A stretch of DNA of 64,000 nucleotides, taken from positions 161,667 through 225,666 of the forward strand of contig JAPFBE010000072.1 of NCBI GenBank assembly GCA_034336665.1, read 5' to 3'. The translations under genes and the position numbers were made by a program. Under the pieces are notes generated by a model. It did not search any database. It saw nothing but the letters and a program-made list of their open reading frames with translations, and had not been told where the DNA came from. This DNA is from Luscinia megarhynchos. Taxonomy: Eukaryota; Chordata; Aves; Passeriformes; Turdidae. Within the stretch, counting starts at the first letter, position 1, and the number at the start of each line of letters is the position of its first letter. Positions 53,701 to 63,848 of this stretch are shown piece after piece.

Positions 53701-56481
53701 TCTGGGTTGGCCTTGAGCAGCCCACCGTAGATGGTGCAGAACTGTTCGCGTGTGCCTCTGGGTGTGCGTGCGGCCATTACCGTGATGAAGTGCAGAAGAA
53801 CCTGCGGTTGCATCTGGGATTATTTTGCGGCCCCGTGGGTGGGGTGCAGAAGTGCGTGTGACTCTGGGTGTACGCCAGACCGGCCACCCGTGGGTGGCGT
53901 GTGAAGAGGCCTGCATTTTCCTCTGGGTGTGCGCTACGGCGGCCACCTGGAGTGAAGCGTGCAGACCTCTTGTTTGCCTCTGGGTGTGTGCCACGGCGTG
54001 ACCCACCGATGGGTGGCGGTGCAGAAGGGCCTGCGTTTGCCTCTGGTTTTATTACCGCGAGCGTCCACCGTGGGTAGGCGTGGAAAGCCTGCGTTTGCCT
54101 CTGGAGTGTGCATGCTGGCCCACCGATGGTGGGTGTGCAGAAGGGCCCTTGATTTGCCTCTGGGTTTGCCGCCCGGCCAGCCACCGGTGGGTGGGCGTGC
54201 AGAAAAGTTCCTGCAGTTTCTTGTGGGTTGGCCGCGCTGCAGCTTTCCGTGGGTGGGCGTTGAGAACTGTTTAGTGTGTGCCTCTGGGTGTGCGCCACGG
54301 CCGGCCCAACGTTAGAGTGGGCGTGCAGAACTGTTGCGTGTGACTCTGGGTGTGCGCGGCGGCCCGGCCCACCGTGGATTGGGCGTGCAGAGGGGCCTGA
54401 AGTTTGCCCGGGTGGCATACGGTAGGCCCACCAGTGTGGTGAAGTGCAGAGGCCTCTGCCGGTTGCCTCTGGGTGTGCCGCCACGGCGGCCCACCGTGGG
54501 TAAGAGAGCGTGCAGAAGGGCCTCGCGTTTGCCTCTGGGTGTGCCGCCCGGCGCGTACCGATGGGTGGTGATTGGCGTGCAGAAGCCCTCGCGGTTTGCC
54601 TGTGGGTGTGCAGCCAGGGCCGGCCCACGAGTGAGTGGGTGTGCAGAAAGGCCCTGCGGTTTGCCTCTGGAGTGTGCAGCCCGCGGCGGCCCACCCGTGG
54701 GTGCAGTGCAGAACGGTTTCTGCGTGTGCCTCTGGGTGTGCCGCCCGCGGCCGGCCCACCCGATGGGTGGAGCGTGCAGACGCCTCGCAGTGTGCCTCAC
54801 GGCGTAGCGTGCCTTAGCGACGGCCCATCACCGATGGAGTGGGCGTGCAAGAACTGTTTCGCGCGTGTGCCATCTGTAAGGTGTGCCGCCCACGGCCCAG
54901 CCTACCCGTGTGTGGCCGTGCAAGAAGTGCCTGCGCGTGTGCCTCCTGAGGTGTGCAGCGCGGCGGGCCCACCCAGCGTGTGGCGTGCAGAAGGTCCTGC
55001 GATTTGCCTCTGAGTGCGTGCAGCCCGCGGCTGGCCAGCGTGTGTGTGAGTGCAGAAGAGGGCGCTGATTTGCCTCACGTGTGCAGCCCGCGGCCCGGCC
55101 GCCCGTGGGTGGAGCATGCCAAAGGACGCGATTTCCTCACGGGTTGGCCCTTAGCGGCCCGGCCCACCCGTGGTGCTGAGGCGTGCAGAAGGGGCTCTTC
55201 GCAGTGTGCCTCTGGGTATGTATGGCCGCCGGCCATTACCCGTGGGTGGGCGTGCAGAAGTGTTTGCGTTTGCCTCTGGGTGTGCCGTAGCGGCGGCACA
55301 CCCGTGGGTGGGAGTTAGAAGACTTGTTTCGCGTGTGCCTCTGGGTGTGGCCCGCCGGCCATTACCGTGGGTAGGCGTGCAGAAGAGACCTGTTTCCCCC
55401 TAGATTGTGCCATACGGTAGGCCCACCCGTGTGTGGGCGTGCAGAAGAGGTCTCGTTTGCCTCCGGGGATGATGCATACGGCGGCCCACCGTGGAGTGAA
55501 GCATGCAAGCGTTCGTTTGCCTCTGAATGTGGCGCCATGGCGGCCCTCCCATGGGTGGGCGTGCAGAAGCGCCGTTTGCCTCTGAGTGTGTGCATACGGT
55601 AGGCCCACCCATTATTAATGCGTGCAGAAGGGCCTGCGGTTGCCTCTGGGTGTGCGGCTAACCGTGGGTGAAGTGCAGAAAGGAGGTTTGCGTTTGCCTC
55701 TGGAAGGTGTTATTGCGCTCTGACGCAGCCCAACCCGTCGTGAAGTGCAGAACTATTTGCGTGTGGCTCGGGTGGTATTGCGTGACGACCACCGTGGGTG
55801 GGGCGTTCAGAAGAGCCCTGCGGTGGTTGCCTCTGGGTGCTACGGCTACAGCCAGATTGGGGCGTGCAGAAGGGTTCGCGTCTGCCTCTGGTGTGGCAGC
55901 CCGCGGCCGGCCCGTTGGTGGAGTGCAGAAGGTTTCGCGTTTTCCTCTGGGTGTGCATACGGCCGGCCTACCCGTGGTGTGGGGTGCAGAAGGGCCTGCG
56001 TTTGCATCTGGGTGTGCATACGGCCGACTACCGATGGGTGGAGTGTGCAGAAAGGTCCTCGCGGTTTGCCTCTGGGTGTGCAGGCGGCGGCCCTACCGTG
56101 GGTGGTGCAGAAGGGCTTCTGCGATTACCTCTGGGTGTGCATACGGCCAGCCCACCCGTGGTGAGCGTGCAGAAAGACTACAGTTTCTTCTAAGTTGGCG
56201 CAACGACCAGCTTTACCCGTGGGTGGGAGTGCGAGCGGCGCGTTGCCTCTGGGTGTGCATACGGCGGAAGCCCACCGATGGGTGAAGTGCAGAAGGGTTT
56301 CGCGTCTGCCTCTGGAGTGAGCATGCGGCTGACCCACCCGTGGGTAGGTGTGCAGAAGGTCCTGCGGTTGCCTCTGGGTGTGCGGAGCGCGGCGGCCTAC
56401 CCGTGGGTGGAAGTGCAGAAGAACCCTGCGGTTGCCTCTCTAGATTATTCCAGCCATGGCGGCCTACCCGTGGAGTCGCGT
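53701..56481 (+). repeat. Highly degenerate segment after the G/T island
   Basis: Short and irregular monomers, often 50-58 bp, for example GTGGGTGGGGTGCAGAAGTG (53837). GTGCAGAA and CTCTGGGTG remain recognisable. Jb-like copies lie near 53705 and 55145, J near 54225, K near 56190. The region 54780-55140 is very irregular (GCGTAGCGTGCCTTAGCGAC). CCTCCCATGGG recurs at 55546. ATTATTAATG interrupts one junction at 55611. Confidence 0.62.
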
Positions 56482-56844
56482 GCAGAACTGTTTGCATGTT
56501 GCTATGGGTGTGCATACAACCCGGCTCACCTGGAATTGGCGTGCAGAAGGGCCTACGGTTGCCTGGGTGTGCAGCCACGGCCGGCCCACCGTGGGTGGGG
56601 CGTGGAAGAACCTCGCGTTTGCCTCTGGGTGTGCGCCGGCCCGGCAACCCGTGTGGATGGTGCAGAAGGGCCTGGAACACCTCTGGGTTTGCATAGCGGC
56701 GGCTCACCATTAAGTGAAGTGGAGAACTATTTGCCTGTGCCTTTGGGTGCGCATCTGGCCAGCCACCCGTGGGTGAAGCGATGCAGAAGAGCCTCGCGGT
56801 TGCCTCTGGGTTAGCTAGCGACCAGCCCACCCGTGGTGAAGCGT
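56482..56844 (+). repeat. HOR-6R copy 7 (363 bp)
   Basis: GCATGTTGCTATGGG, CGGTTGCCTGGGTG, GTGGAAGAACC, GGGCCTGGAACACC with TTTGCATAGCGGCGGC, GGAGAACTATTTGCCTG, GAGCCTCGCGG with GGGTTAGCTAGCGACC. It is preceded by CCATGGCGGCC like copy 6. All six members are present. Confidence 0.72.
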
Positions 56845-59049
56845 GCAGAAGTGCGACTGTTCGTGTGCCTCTGGGTGCGCTACGGTCAGCCACCGTGGGT
56901 GGGCGTGCAGAACTGTTCGCGTGTGGCTCTGGAGTTATTACGCTGTATTACCGATAGGTGGAAGTACAGAAGGCCCTGCGGTTGCCTCTGGGTGTGCATG
57001 CGGCAGCCCAGCCGTGGGTGGGCATGCAGAACTGTTGCGTGTGCCTCTGAATGTGCGCCGCGGCGGCCCACCCTGGGTGGAAGGCGTGCCTGCGGTTGCC
57101 TCTGGTTATTGCCGCTACGGCGGGCCACCCGTGGGTGAAGCGTGCAGAAAACCTCGTTTGCCTGGGTGTGCCGCCCGCGGCGGCCCACCGTTGGTGGGTG
57201 TGCAGAAGGCCCTCGCGTTTGCCTCTGGTTGTGCAGCCGGGCGGGCCACCCGTGGGTGGGTGTGCAGAAAGGCCTACCATTACCTCTGATTATTGCATGC
57301 GGCCAATACGGTGGGTGGGCGTGAAGAAGGGCCTACCAGTTTCTTCTGGGTTGGCGCGACCAGCTTACCGTGGGTGGGCGTTGAAACTATTCGCGTGTGC
57401 CTCTGGGTGTGCATACAGCGGCCCACCATTAGGTGATGCAGAACTGTTTAAGGTGTGCCTCTGGGTGTGTGCGCCGCGGCCCATTACGTGGGTATGGGCG
57501 TGCAGAAGGGCCTGAGTTTGCCCGGGGTGAGAGGGCATGCGGTAAACCCACCGTTATTATTGAAGGCGTGCAGAAGGGCCTCGCGGTTGCCTCTGGGTGT
57601 GCCGCGGCGAGCCACACCGATGGGTAGGCGTGCAGAAGGTTCGCGTTTGCCTCTGGAATTATTGCCGCCACGGCGGCCCGATGCGTGGAGTGAAGTGAAG
57701 AAGAGAGGTTCGCGCGTTGCCTCTGGTGTGCATACGGCCCGGCCCTGGTGAGTGGGTGTGCAGAAGGGCCTGCGGTTGCCTCTGGGTGTGCTGACCGCGG
57801 CGGCCTACCGTGGAGTGGGCATGCTTGCTGAGGCCTACTATTACCAAATTTGTGCATGCAGCCAATACCAATGGTGAAGTGCAGAAAGAATTACCACAGT
57901 TTCTTCTGGCTTGTATAGCGACCAGCTTTCGTGGTTGGGCGTGCAGAACTGTTGCGAGTGCCTCTGGGTGTGACGCCCGCGGCGATACCGATGGGTAGGC
58001 GATGCAGAAGGGCCTACTTTTTCCCCTGGAGTGTGCCGCCACGGTAGGCCCACCGATGATGAAGGCGTGCAGAAGGGCCTGCGGTTTCCTTTCCTCTGGG
58101 TTGGCCTTAGCGACCAACCCCACCCGTTAGATGGTGCAGAACTGTTTTGCGTGTAGGTCTGAAAACATTGCGCCGGCCCGGCCCACCCGTGAATTAAAGT
58201 GCAGAAGGGCCTGCGGTTGCATCAGGGTATTGCATGCGGCCATTACCGATGGGTAGGCGTCACCAGAACTGTTGCGTGTGACTCTGGGTGTGCCGCCGGC
58301 CGGCGGCCCACCCGTGGAGTGGGCGTGCAGTAGGGCCTGCACTTCCCCTGGGTGTGCCGCCCACGGCGGCCCAGCCCACCGGTGAGGTGGAAGGTGTGCA
58401 GAAGGCCTTGCCGGTTTGCCTCTGGAGTGTACGCCAGCCAGTGCGGCCTACGGCAGGGTGGAAAGCGTGCAGAAGGGCTCGATGCCTCTGGGTGTGCCGC
58501 CACCGGCACGGCCCACCCGTGGAGTGAGGCGTGCAGAAGGAGCCTGCAGTTTCTTCTAAGTTGGCTTATGCTGACCAGCTTACCCGTGGGTGGGAGTGCA
58601 GAAGCGACCATCACGCGTTTGCCTCTGGGTGTGCGCCCGCGGCGGCCCACCCGTGGTGAAGCGTGCAGAAGGGTTCGTTTGCCTCTGGTGAGCGCCCGCG
58701 GCCGGCCCACCCGATGGGTGAAGCGTGCAGAAGAGGTTTCGCGTTTTCCTCTGGGTGTGCGCTTTCAGCGGCGCGCCGATGTGTGGCGTTGCAGAAAGGG
58801 CCTCGCGGTTTCCTCAGGGTTGGCATAGCGACCAACCGCACCCGTGGGTAGGCGTGCAGAACTGTTCGTGTGCCTCGGGTGTGCACTACGGCGGGCCCAC
58901 CGTGGAGTGGGCGTGCATAAAGAGCCTACGGTTTGCCTCTGCGGCCCGCTGCATAGACGGCGCACCCGTGTGTAGTGCAGACAAAGGGCCCTCGCGGTTG
59001 CCTCTGGGGTGTGCAGCCATGGCCCGACCCTACCGGTGGGTGCGGGCGT
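56845..59049 (+). repeat. Right-domain segment, noisy
   Basis: A HOR-8-like series at 57020-57345 (CTCTGAATGTG, CTCTGGTTATTGCC, CCATTACC, CCAGTTTCTTC), CTGAGTTTGCCCGGGG with GCGGTAAACCC (57510), an irregular CATGCTTGCTGAGGCC copy (57822), a gate-like block at 57881-58135, a J (58120) with CCCGTTAGATGG, and a K block at 58533-58854. TTATTG and ATTATT words are frequent (57287, 57552, 57657). Confidence 0.64.
57881..58135 (+). repeat. Gate block copy, degenerate (4 monomers)
   Basis: J with CACAGTTTCTTCTGGC and TTGTATAGCGACCAGC, an A-like copy, a CTTTTTCCCCTGGAG copy ending CGGTAGGCCC, and Jb with a duplicated TTTCC (GGTTTCCTTTCCTCTGGG) ending CCCGTTAGATGG. The TTAGATGG tail is shared with the gate at 52202. 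Confidence 0.68.
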
Positions 59050-59350
59050 GCAGAACTGTTGCATGTGGCTATGGGTGTGCATACAGCGGCTCACCTGTGG
59101 GTGAAGTGTGCAGAAGGGCCTGCAGGGTTGCCCCTGGGTGTGCAAAGCCACGGCACTACCGTGGGTGGGCGTGGAGAAGAACCTGCGTTTGCCCCTGGGT
59201 GAGCCGCCACGGCCGGCCACCGTGGATAGAAGCGTGCAGAACTGTTGCCTGGGTTTCTGGCGGCTCACCCGTAAATGAAGCGTGGAGAACTATTTGCCTG
59301 AATGCTCTGGGGTGTACGCTCTGGCCGGCCCACCCGTGGAGTAGGGCGAT
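59050..59350 (+). repeat. HOR-6R copy 8 (301 bp, 5 monomers)
   Basis: GCATGTGGCTATGGG, GCAGGGTTGCCCCTGGG, GGAGAAGAACC with GCCCCTGGGTGAGCC, a shortened CTGTTGCC copy with TTTCTGGCGGCTCACC, and GGAGAACTATTTGCCTG. The J member is absent; an ordinary B-like copy follows. Confidence 0.7.
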
Positions 59351-61361
59351 GCAGAAGGGCCCTACGGTTGCCTCTGGGTGTCTGCTGACCACGCCCACCG
59401 TTGAGTGAGAGTGCAGAAGGCGCTGCGGTGTGCCTCTGGGTGTGCGACTGCGGTCAGCCCACCGTGGAATGGGCGTGCAAGAACGGTGCGCGTGCAGCTT
59501 TCTGCTGAGTTGTACCGCCACAGCCGGTCACACGTGGAGTAGAGGCGTACAGAAAACCTGGTTTCAGGCGCCTCTGGGAATGTGCAGCTGCGGCCCGTAA
59601 CCGGGCGGAGCGTGCGAGCGAAACTGTTCGCGCGTCATTGCCTCTGGGTGTGCAGCGCGGCCCGAGCGTACACCCGCTGGAGTGGGCGTGCAGAATAGCC
59701 TGGGGTTGCCTCTGGGTGTGCGCCCGCGGCCGGCCCACCCGATGGGTGGGGCGTGCAGTAGAGGCCTCGCGTGTGCCACTCTGGGTGTGCATTACGCTGA
59801 CGGCCACCCGTGGAGTGGAGCGATGCAGAACGCCCTGCGTGTGGCTCTGGTGCTGCCGGCCCGACCCACCCGTGGGTGGGCGTGCAGCGAAAGGCCTGCG
59901 GTTGCCTCTGGGTGTGCGCGCGCGGACCATTACGGTGGGTGAAGCGTGCAGAAGGAGCTACTGAGCTTTCTTCTGGTGTGCGCCGGCGGCAATACGTCGG
60001 GTGTGCGTTGAGGGCTGTCTGGCGTGTGCCTACTGGGTGTGCCGCGGCCCACCCGGTGGAGTGGGCGTGCAAGAGACTGTTTGCGTGTGCCCTCTGGGTG
60101 TGCCGCCCGCGGCGGCCCACCGTGGGTGGAAAGCGATGCAGAAAAGGGCCTCGCCGGTTTCTCTGGGTGTGGCGCCCGCGGCCGATACCACGGTGGGTCG
60201 AAGCGTGCAGAAAGGCCCTCGCGGTTGCCTCTGGGTGTGCAGCCATGGCGAGCCTACCCGTGGGTGCTTGGCGTGCAGAACTGTTTGCATGTGGCTCTGG
60301 AATTGATGCCGCCACGGCCGGCTCACCCGATGGGGTAAGCAGCAGAAGGGCCTGCGGTTGCCCCTGGGTGTGCAGCCGCGGCCGGCCCTGCGAACGGTTG
60401 AAGCGTGGAAGAACCTGCGTTTGCCTCTGGGTGTGCGCGCCCGTAGCCCACCCGCGAATTGCGCGCAAGAAGGAGGCCTACCCGGTTTCTTCTTCTGGGT
60501 CGCGCAGCGACCGGCATCACCCGTGAGTGCGGCGTGCAGAAACTGTTCTGCGGTGTGCCTCTAGCAGGTCGTGCCTAGCTGGCGGCCCACCGGTGGGTGG
60601 GCGTGCAGAACTGACTGCTCTGCGTGTGCCTCTGGGTGTGCAGGCCTCCGGCGGCCCACCGTGGAGTGGAGTACGAGACTGCTTCGGTGTGCCGCCACGC
60701 AGGCGCCTCCGTGGGTGGCGTGCAAAACCTGCAACGCAGCGGTGTGCCTTTTGGCCCGGCCACCGTGGTGGTGCCGCAGAGATTATACCCGGTTGCCTCT
60801 GGGTGTGCAGGCAGCGGCCTGCCGATATTGGGAGTGCAGAAAGGCCTGCCATTGCACCTCTGGGTGTGCCGCTTCCGTACGTATTCCACCTGCGTGGGTG
60901 AGCGTGCAGAAAGGAGCCTCCCTGTTTTCTTCTGGGTTGGCGCAACAACCAGCTTACCCGGTGGTGGGCGTCTGCAGAAACTGTTTCGTGTACTCTGGGA
61001 GTTATTAGCGCCGCGGCGGCCCACCAGTGGGTGGGCGTGCAGAACTGTTCGCGAGGGTGCCTCTGGGTGTGACGCCACCGGCGGCCCACCCGGTAGGTGG
61101 GGCGTGCAGAAGGGCCTGCTTTCCCCTGGGTGTGCATACGGTAGGCCACCGTGATTAGGCGTGCAATGGGGCCTGCATTTTTCCCCTGGGTGTGCACGCC
61201 ACGGCCGGCCCACCGGTTAGTGTAAGGTGTGCAGAAGGCCTGCGTTTGCCTCTGGGTGTGCCGCCCACGGCGGCCTACCGTGGAGTGAAGTGATGCAGAA
61301 GGGCCTCTGCGATTGATTACCTCTGGGTGTGCATACGGCCAATACCGTGGAGTGAAGCGAT
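59351..61361 (+). repeat. Most eroded segment of the array
   Basis: Between 59470 and 59640 and between 60545 and 60900 few full monomers can be aligned (TTTCTGCTGAGTTGTACCGC, CAAAACCTGCAACGCAGCGG). J copies survive near 59970, 60490 and 60930. GCATGTGGCTCTGG at 60287 begins a truncated HOR-6R. GTGCAGAA or GTGCAAGA words keep appearing at satellite spacing, so the stretch is decayed satellite and not foreign sequence. Confidence 0.62.
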
Positions 61362-61661
61362 GCAGAAGGGCCTGCAGTTTCTTCTAAGTTGGCCTTAGCG
61401 ACCAGCTTACCCGTGGGTGGGAGTGCAGAGCGGCATCGCGTTGCCTCTGGGTGTGCCGCCCGCGGCCGGCCCACCGATGGGTGAAATGCCAGAAGGGTTC
61501 TGCGTTTACCTCTGAGTGAGCCGCCACGGCGGCCCACCGATGGGTGGTGCCGGTTGCGTTTTCCTCTGGGTGTGCCGCCCGCGGCGGCGCGATATTATTG
61601 GCGATGCAGAAGGGCCTGCGGTTTCCTCAGGGTTGGCGCGACCAGCCACGTGGAGTGAAGT
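61362..61661 (+). repeat. K block copy, right domain
   Basis: K with TTCTAAGTTGGCC and CAGCTTACCC, GAGCGGCATCGCG, an AATGCCAGAAGGG copy with CTCTGAGTGAGCC, a shortened GGTTGCGTTTTCC copy, Jb with CTCAGGGTTGGCGCGACC. Better preserved than its surroundings. Confidence 0.72.
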
Positions 61662-62953
61662 GCAGAACTGTTTGCGTGTGCCTTTGGGTGTGCGCCGCGG
61701 CCGGTACACCTGTGGAGTGGCGTCATAGAGCCTCGCGATTTCCTCTGGGTGTGCCGCCGGCCCGGCCCCACCCGATGAATTATGCAGAAGGCCCTGCGGT
61801 TGCCTCTGGGTGTGCAGCCCCATGGCGACCTACCGGTGATGTGGCGTGCAGGGAACTGTTGCATGTGGCTATGGGTGTGCCATACAGCGGCTCACCTAAT
61901 GGGGGCAGAAGGGGCCTGCGGTTGTTCCTGGGTCGTATACGGCCGGCCAATGCGTGGGGCGTGGAGAGGGGCCTCTGCGTTTGCCTCTGGGTGTGCGCCA
62001 CGGCCAGCCCGCGATGGTGAGCGTGCAGAAGGGCCTGCAGTTTCTTCTGGGTTGGCCCATAGCGACCAAACACCCGTGGGTGCGTGCAGAACTGTTCGTA
62101 TTGCCTCTGGGTGTGCATACGGCCGGCCCGTGGGTGGGCGTCACCAGAACTGTTTCGCGTGTGCCTCTGGGTGTGCATACGGCCCGGTACCGATGGATTG
62201 GCGTGCAGAAAGGGGCCTGCTTTCCCCCTGGGTGTTGTTCATGCGGTGACCCACCATTATTATTGAAGTGCAGAAGACTCTTGCGGTTTCCTCTGGGTTG
62301 GCCTTAGCGAGCCAACACCAGTCGTGGGCGTGCAGAACTGTTTTCGCGTGTGGCTCTGGGTGTGCGTACGGCCGGCCACCAGTGAGTGGAAGCGTGCAGA
62401 GGGCCTGCGGTTGCATCTGGGTGTGCCGCCAGGCGGCCCTGGGTGAAGTGCAGAACGCGTGCCTCTGGGTGTGACGCCCTCGGCCCGGCCCACCCGGTGG
62501 GTGAAGCGATGCAGAAGGGCCTGCTTTTCCCCTGGGTGTGCATGCGGTAGGCCCCGTGTGGCGTGCAAGGGCCTCGCGGTTTCCTCTGGGTTGGCCGCAA
62601 CGACCAACCCACCCGGTGCGTGGGCGATGCCAGAACTGTTTCGTGTGCCCTGGGTGTGCCGCCCACGGCCATTACCATTAGATTGGCGTGCACAACTGTT
62701 CGCGTGTGACTCTGGGTGTGTGCCGCCCGCGGGCCATTACCGTGGAGTGGCTGATGCAGTAGGGCCTGCATTTTCCCTGGGTGATACCCGCCCGCAGCGG
62801 CCCACCCGTGGGTGGTGTGCAGAAGGCCCTGCGTTTACTACTCTGGAATTAATGCCGCATGCGGCCGGCCTACCGATGGGTGGGGCGTCTGCAGAAGGGC
62901 CTCGTTACCTCTGGGTGTTATTGCCGCATACGGCCAATACCGTGGGTGAGCGT
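61662..62953 (+). repeat. Right-domain segment, noisy
   Basis: A-like and B-like copies, CCATGGCGACC and GCATGTGGCTATGGG (61863) in a truncated HOR-6R, a gate-like block at 62025-62331 (J, two A, CTTTCCCCCTGGG, Jb ending AGCCAACACC), then CTTTTCCCCTGGG (62523) with a second Jb (62590) and A copies. An ATTATTATTG word replaces a junction at 62256. Confidence 0.65.
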
Positions 62954-63272
62954 GCGAAGGGCCTGCAGTTTCTTCTAAGGTTAAGCGTAGCGACCAGCTT
63001 ACCCGTGGGTGGGAGTGCAGGCGGCATCGCGTTTACTCTGGGTTATTAGCGCCACGGCCGGCCCTGCCGTGGGTAGGCGTGCAGGGTTTGCTTTGCCTCT
63101 GAGTGAGCCATACGGCCCATTACACCCGTGGGTGAAGTGCAGAAGGTTTCGCGCGTTTTCTCTGGGTGTGCGCCCGCGGCCCGTACCGTGTGTGAAGCGA
63201 TGCAGAAGGGCCTGCCCGGTTTCCTCAGGGTTAGCTATAGCGACCAACCCACCACCGATAGGTGGAAGTGCT
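62954..63272 (+). repeat. K block copy, last in window
   Basis: K with TTCTAAGGTTAAGCG ending CAGCTTACCC, GGCGGCATCGCG, GTGCAGGGTTTGC with CTCTGAGTGAGCC, GGTTTCGCGCGTTTTC, Jb with CTCAGGGTTAGC ending GACCAACCCACC. All members are present but each has indels. Confidence 0.7.
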
Positions 63273-63472
63273 GCAGAACTGTTCTGCGTGTGCCTTTGGG
63301 TGTGCGCCGCGGCCCCGATACCGTGTAGATTAGCGTGAAGAAGGGCCTCGCGGTTGCCTCTGGAATTATTACGCCCGCACGGCCGACCCACCCGATGGGT
63401 GGTGAAGTGCAGAAGGCCCTGCGGTTGCCTCTGGGTGTGCAGCCATGGCGGCCTACCCGTGGGTCGCGGCGT

Positions 63473-63848
63473 GCGGAGCGCTGTTTGCGTATTGGCTGCA
63501 GATTGTGCCGCCACAACCGGCTCACCTGTGGGTGGGCGTGCAGAAGGGCCTGCGGTTTGCCTAGATTGTTGTGCAGGGCGGCCCACCCATTAGATTGGGC
63601 GTGGAAGGGCCTCGCGTTTGCCCCTGGGTGGATGCCCATACGGCCCGGCAACCCGTGGATGTAACCAAATTTTAGAAGGGCCTGCGGTTGCCTCTGGAGT
63701 TTCACGCAGCGGCAGCTCACCCGTAAGTGGGCGTGGAAACTATTTGCCTGTGCCTTTAGGTGTGCCTTCTTTGGCCCGGCCCACCCGTGGGTATGGCGAT
63801 GCAGAAAGGGCCTCGCGGTTGCCTCTGGGTTGGCGCAACCAGCGTACC
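63473..63848 (+). repeat. HOR-6R copy 9 (376 bp)
   Basis: It is preceded by CCATGGCGGCC. Members: a GTATTGGCTGCAG copy with CACAACCGGCTCACCTG, GGTTTGCCTAG, GTGGAAGGGCC with GCCCCTGGGTG, an irregular TTAGAAGGGCC copy after GTAACCAAATTTTAG, TTTCACGCAGCGGCAGCTC, GGAAACTATTTGCCTG, and a J-like CGCAACCAGCG. All six members are recognisable, the last intact-order HOR before the window ends. Confidence 0.68.
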
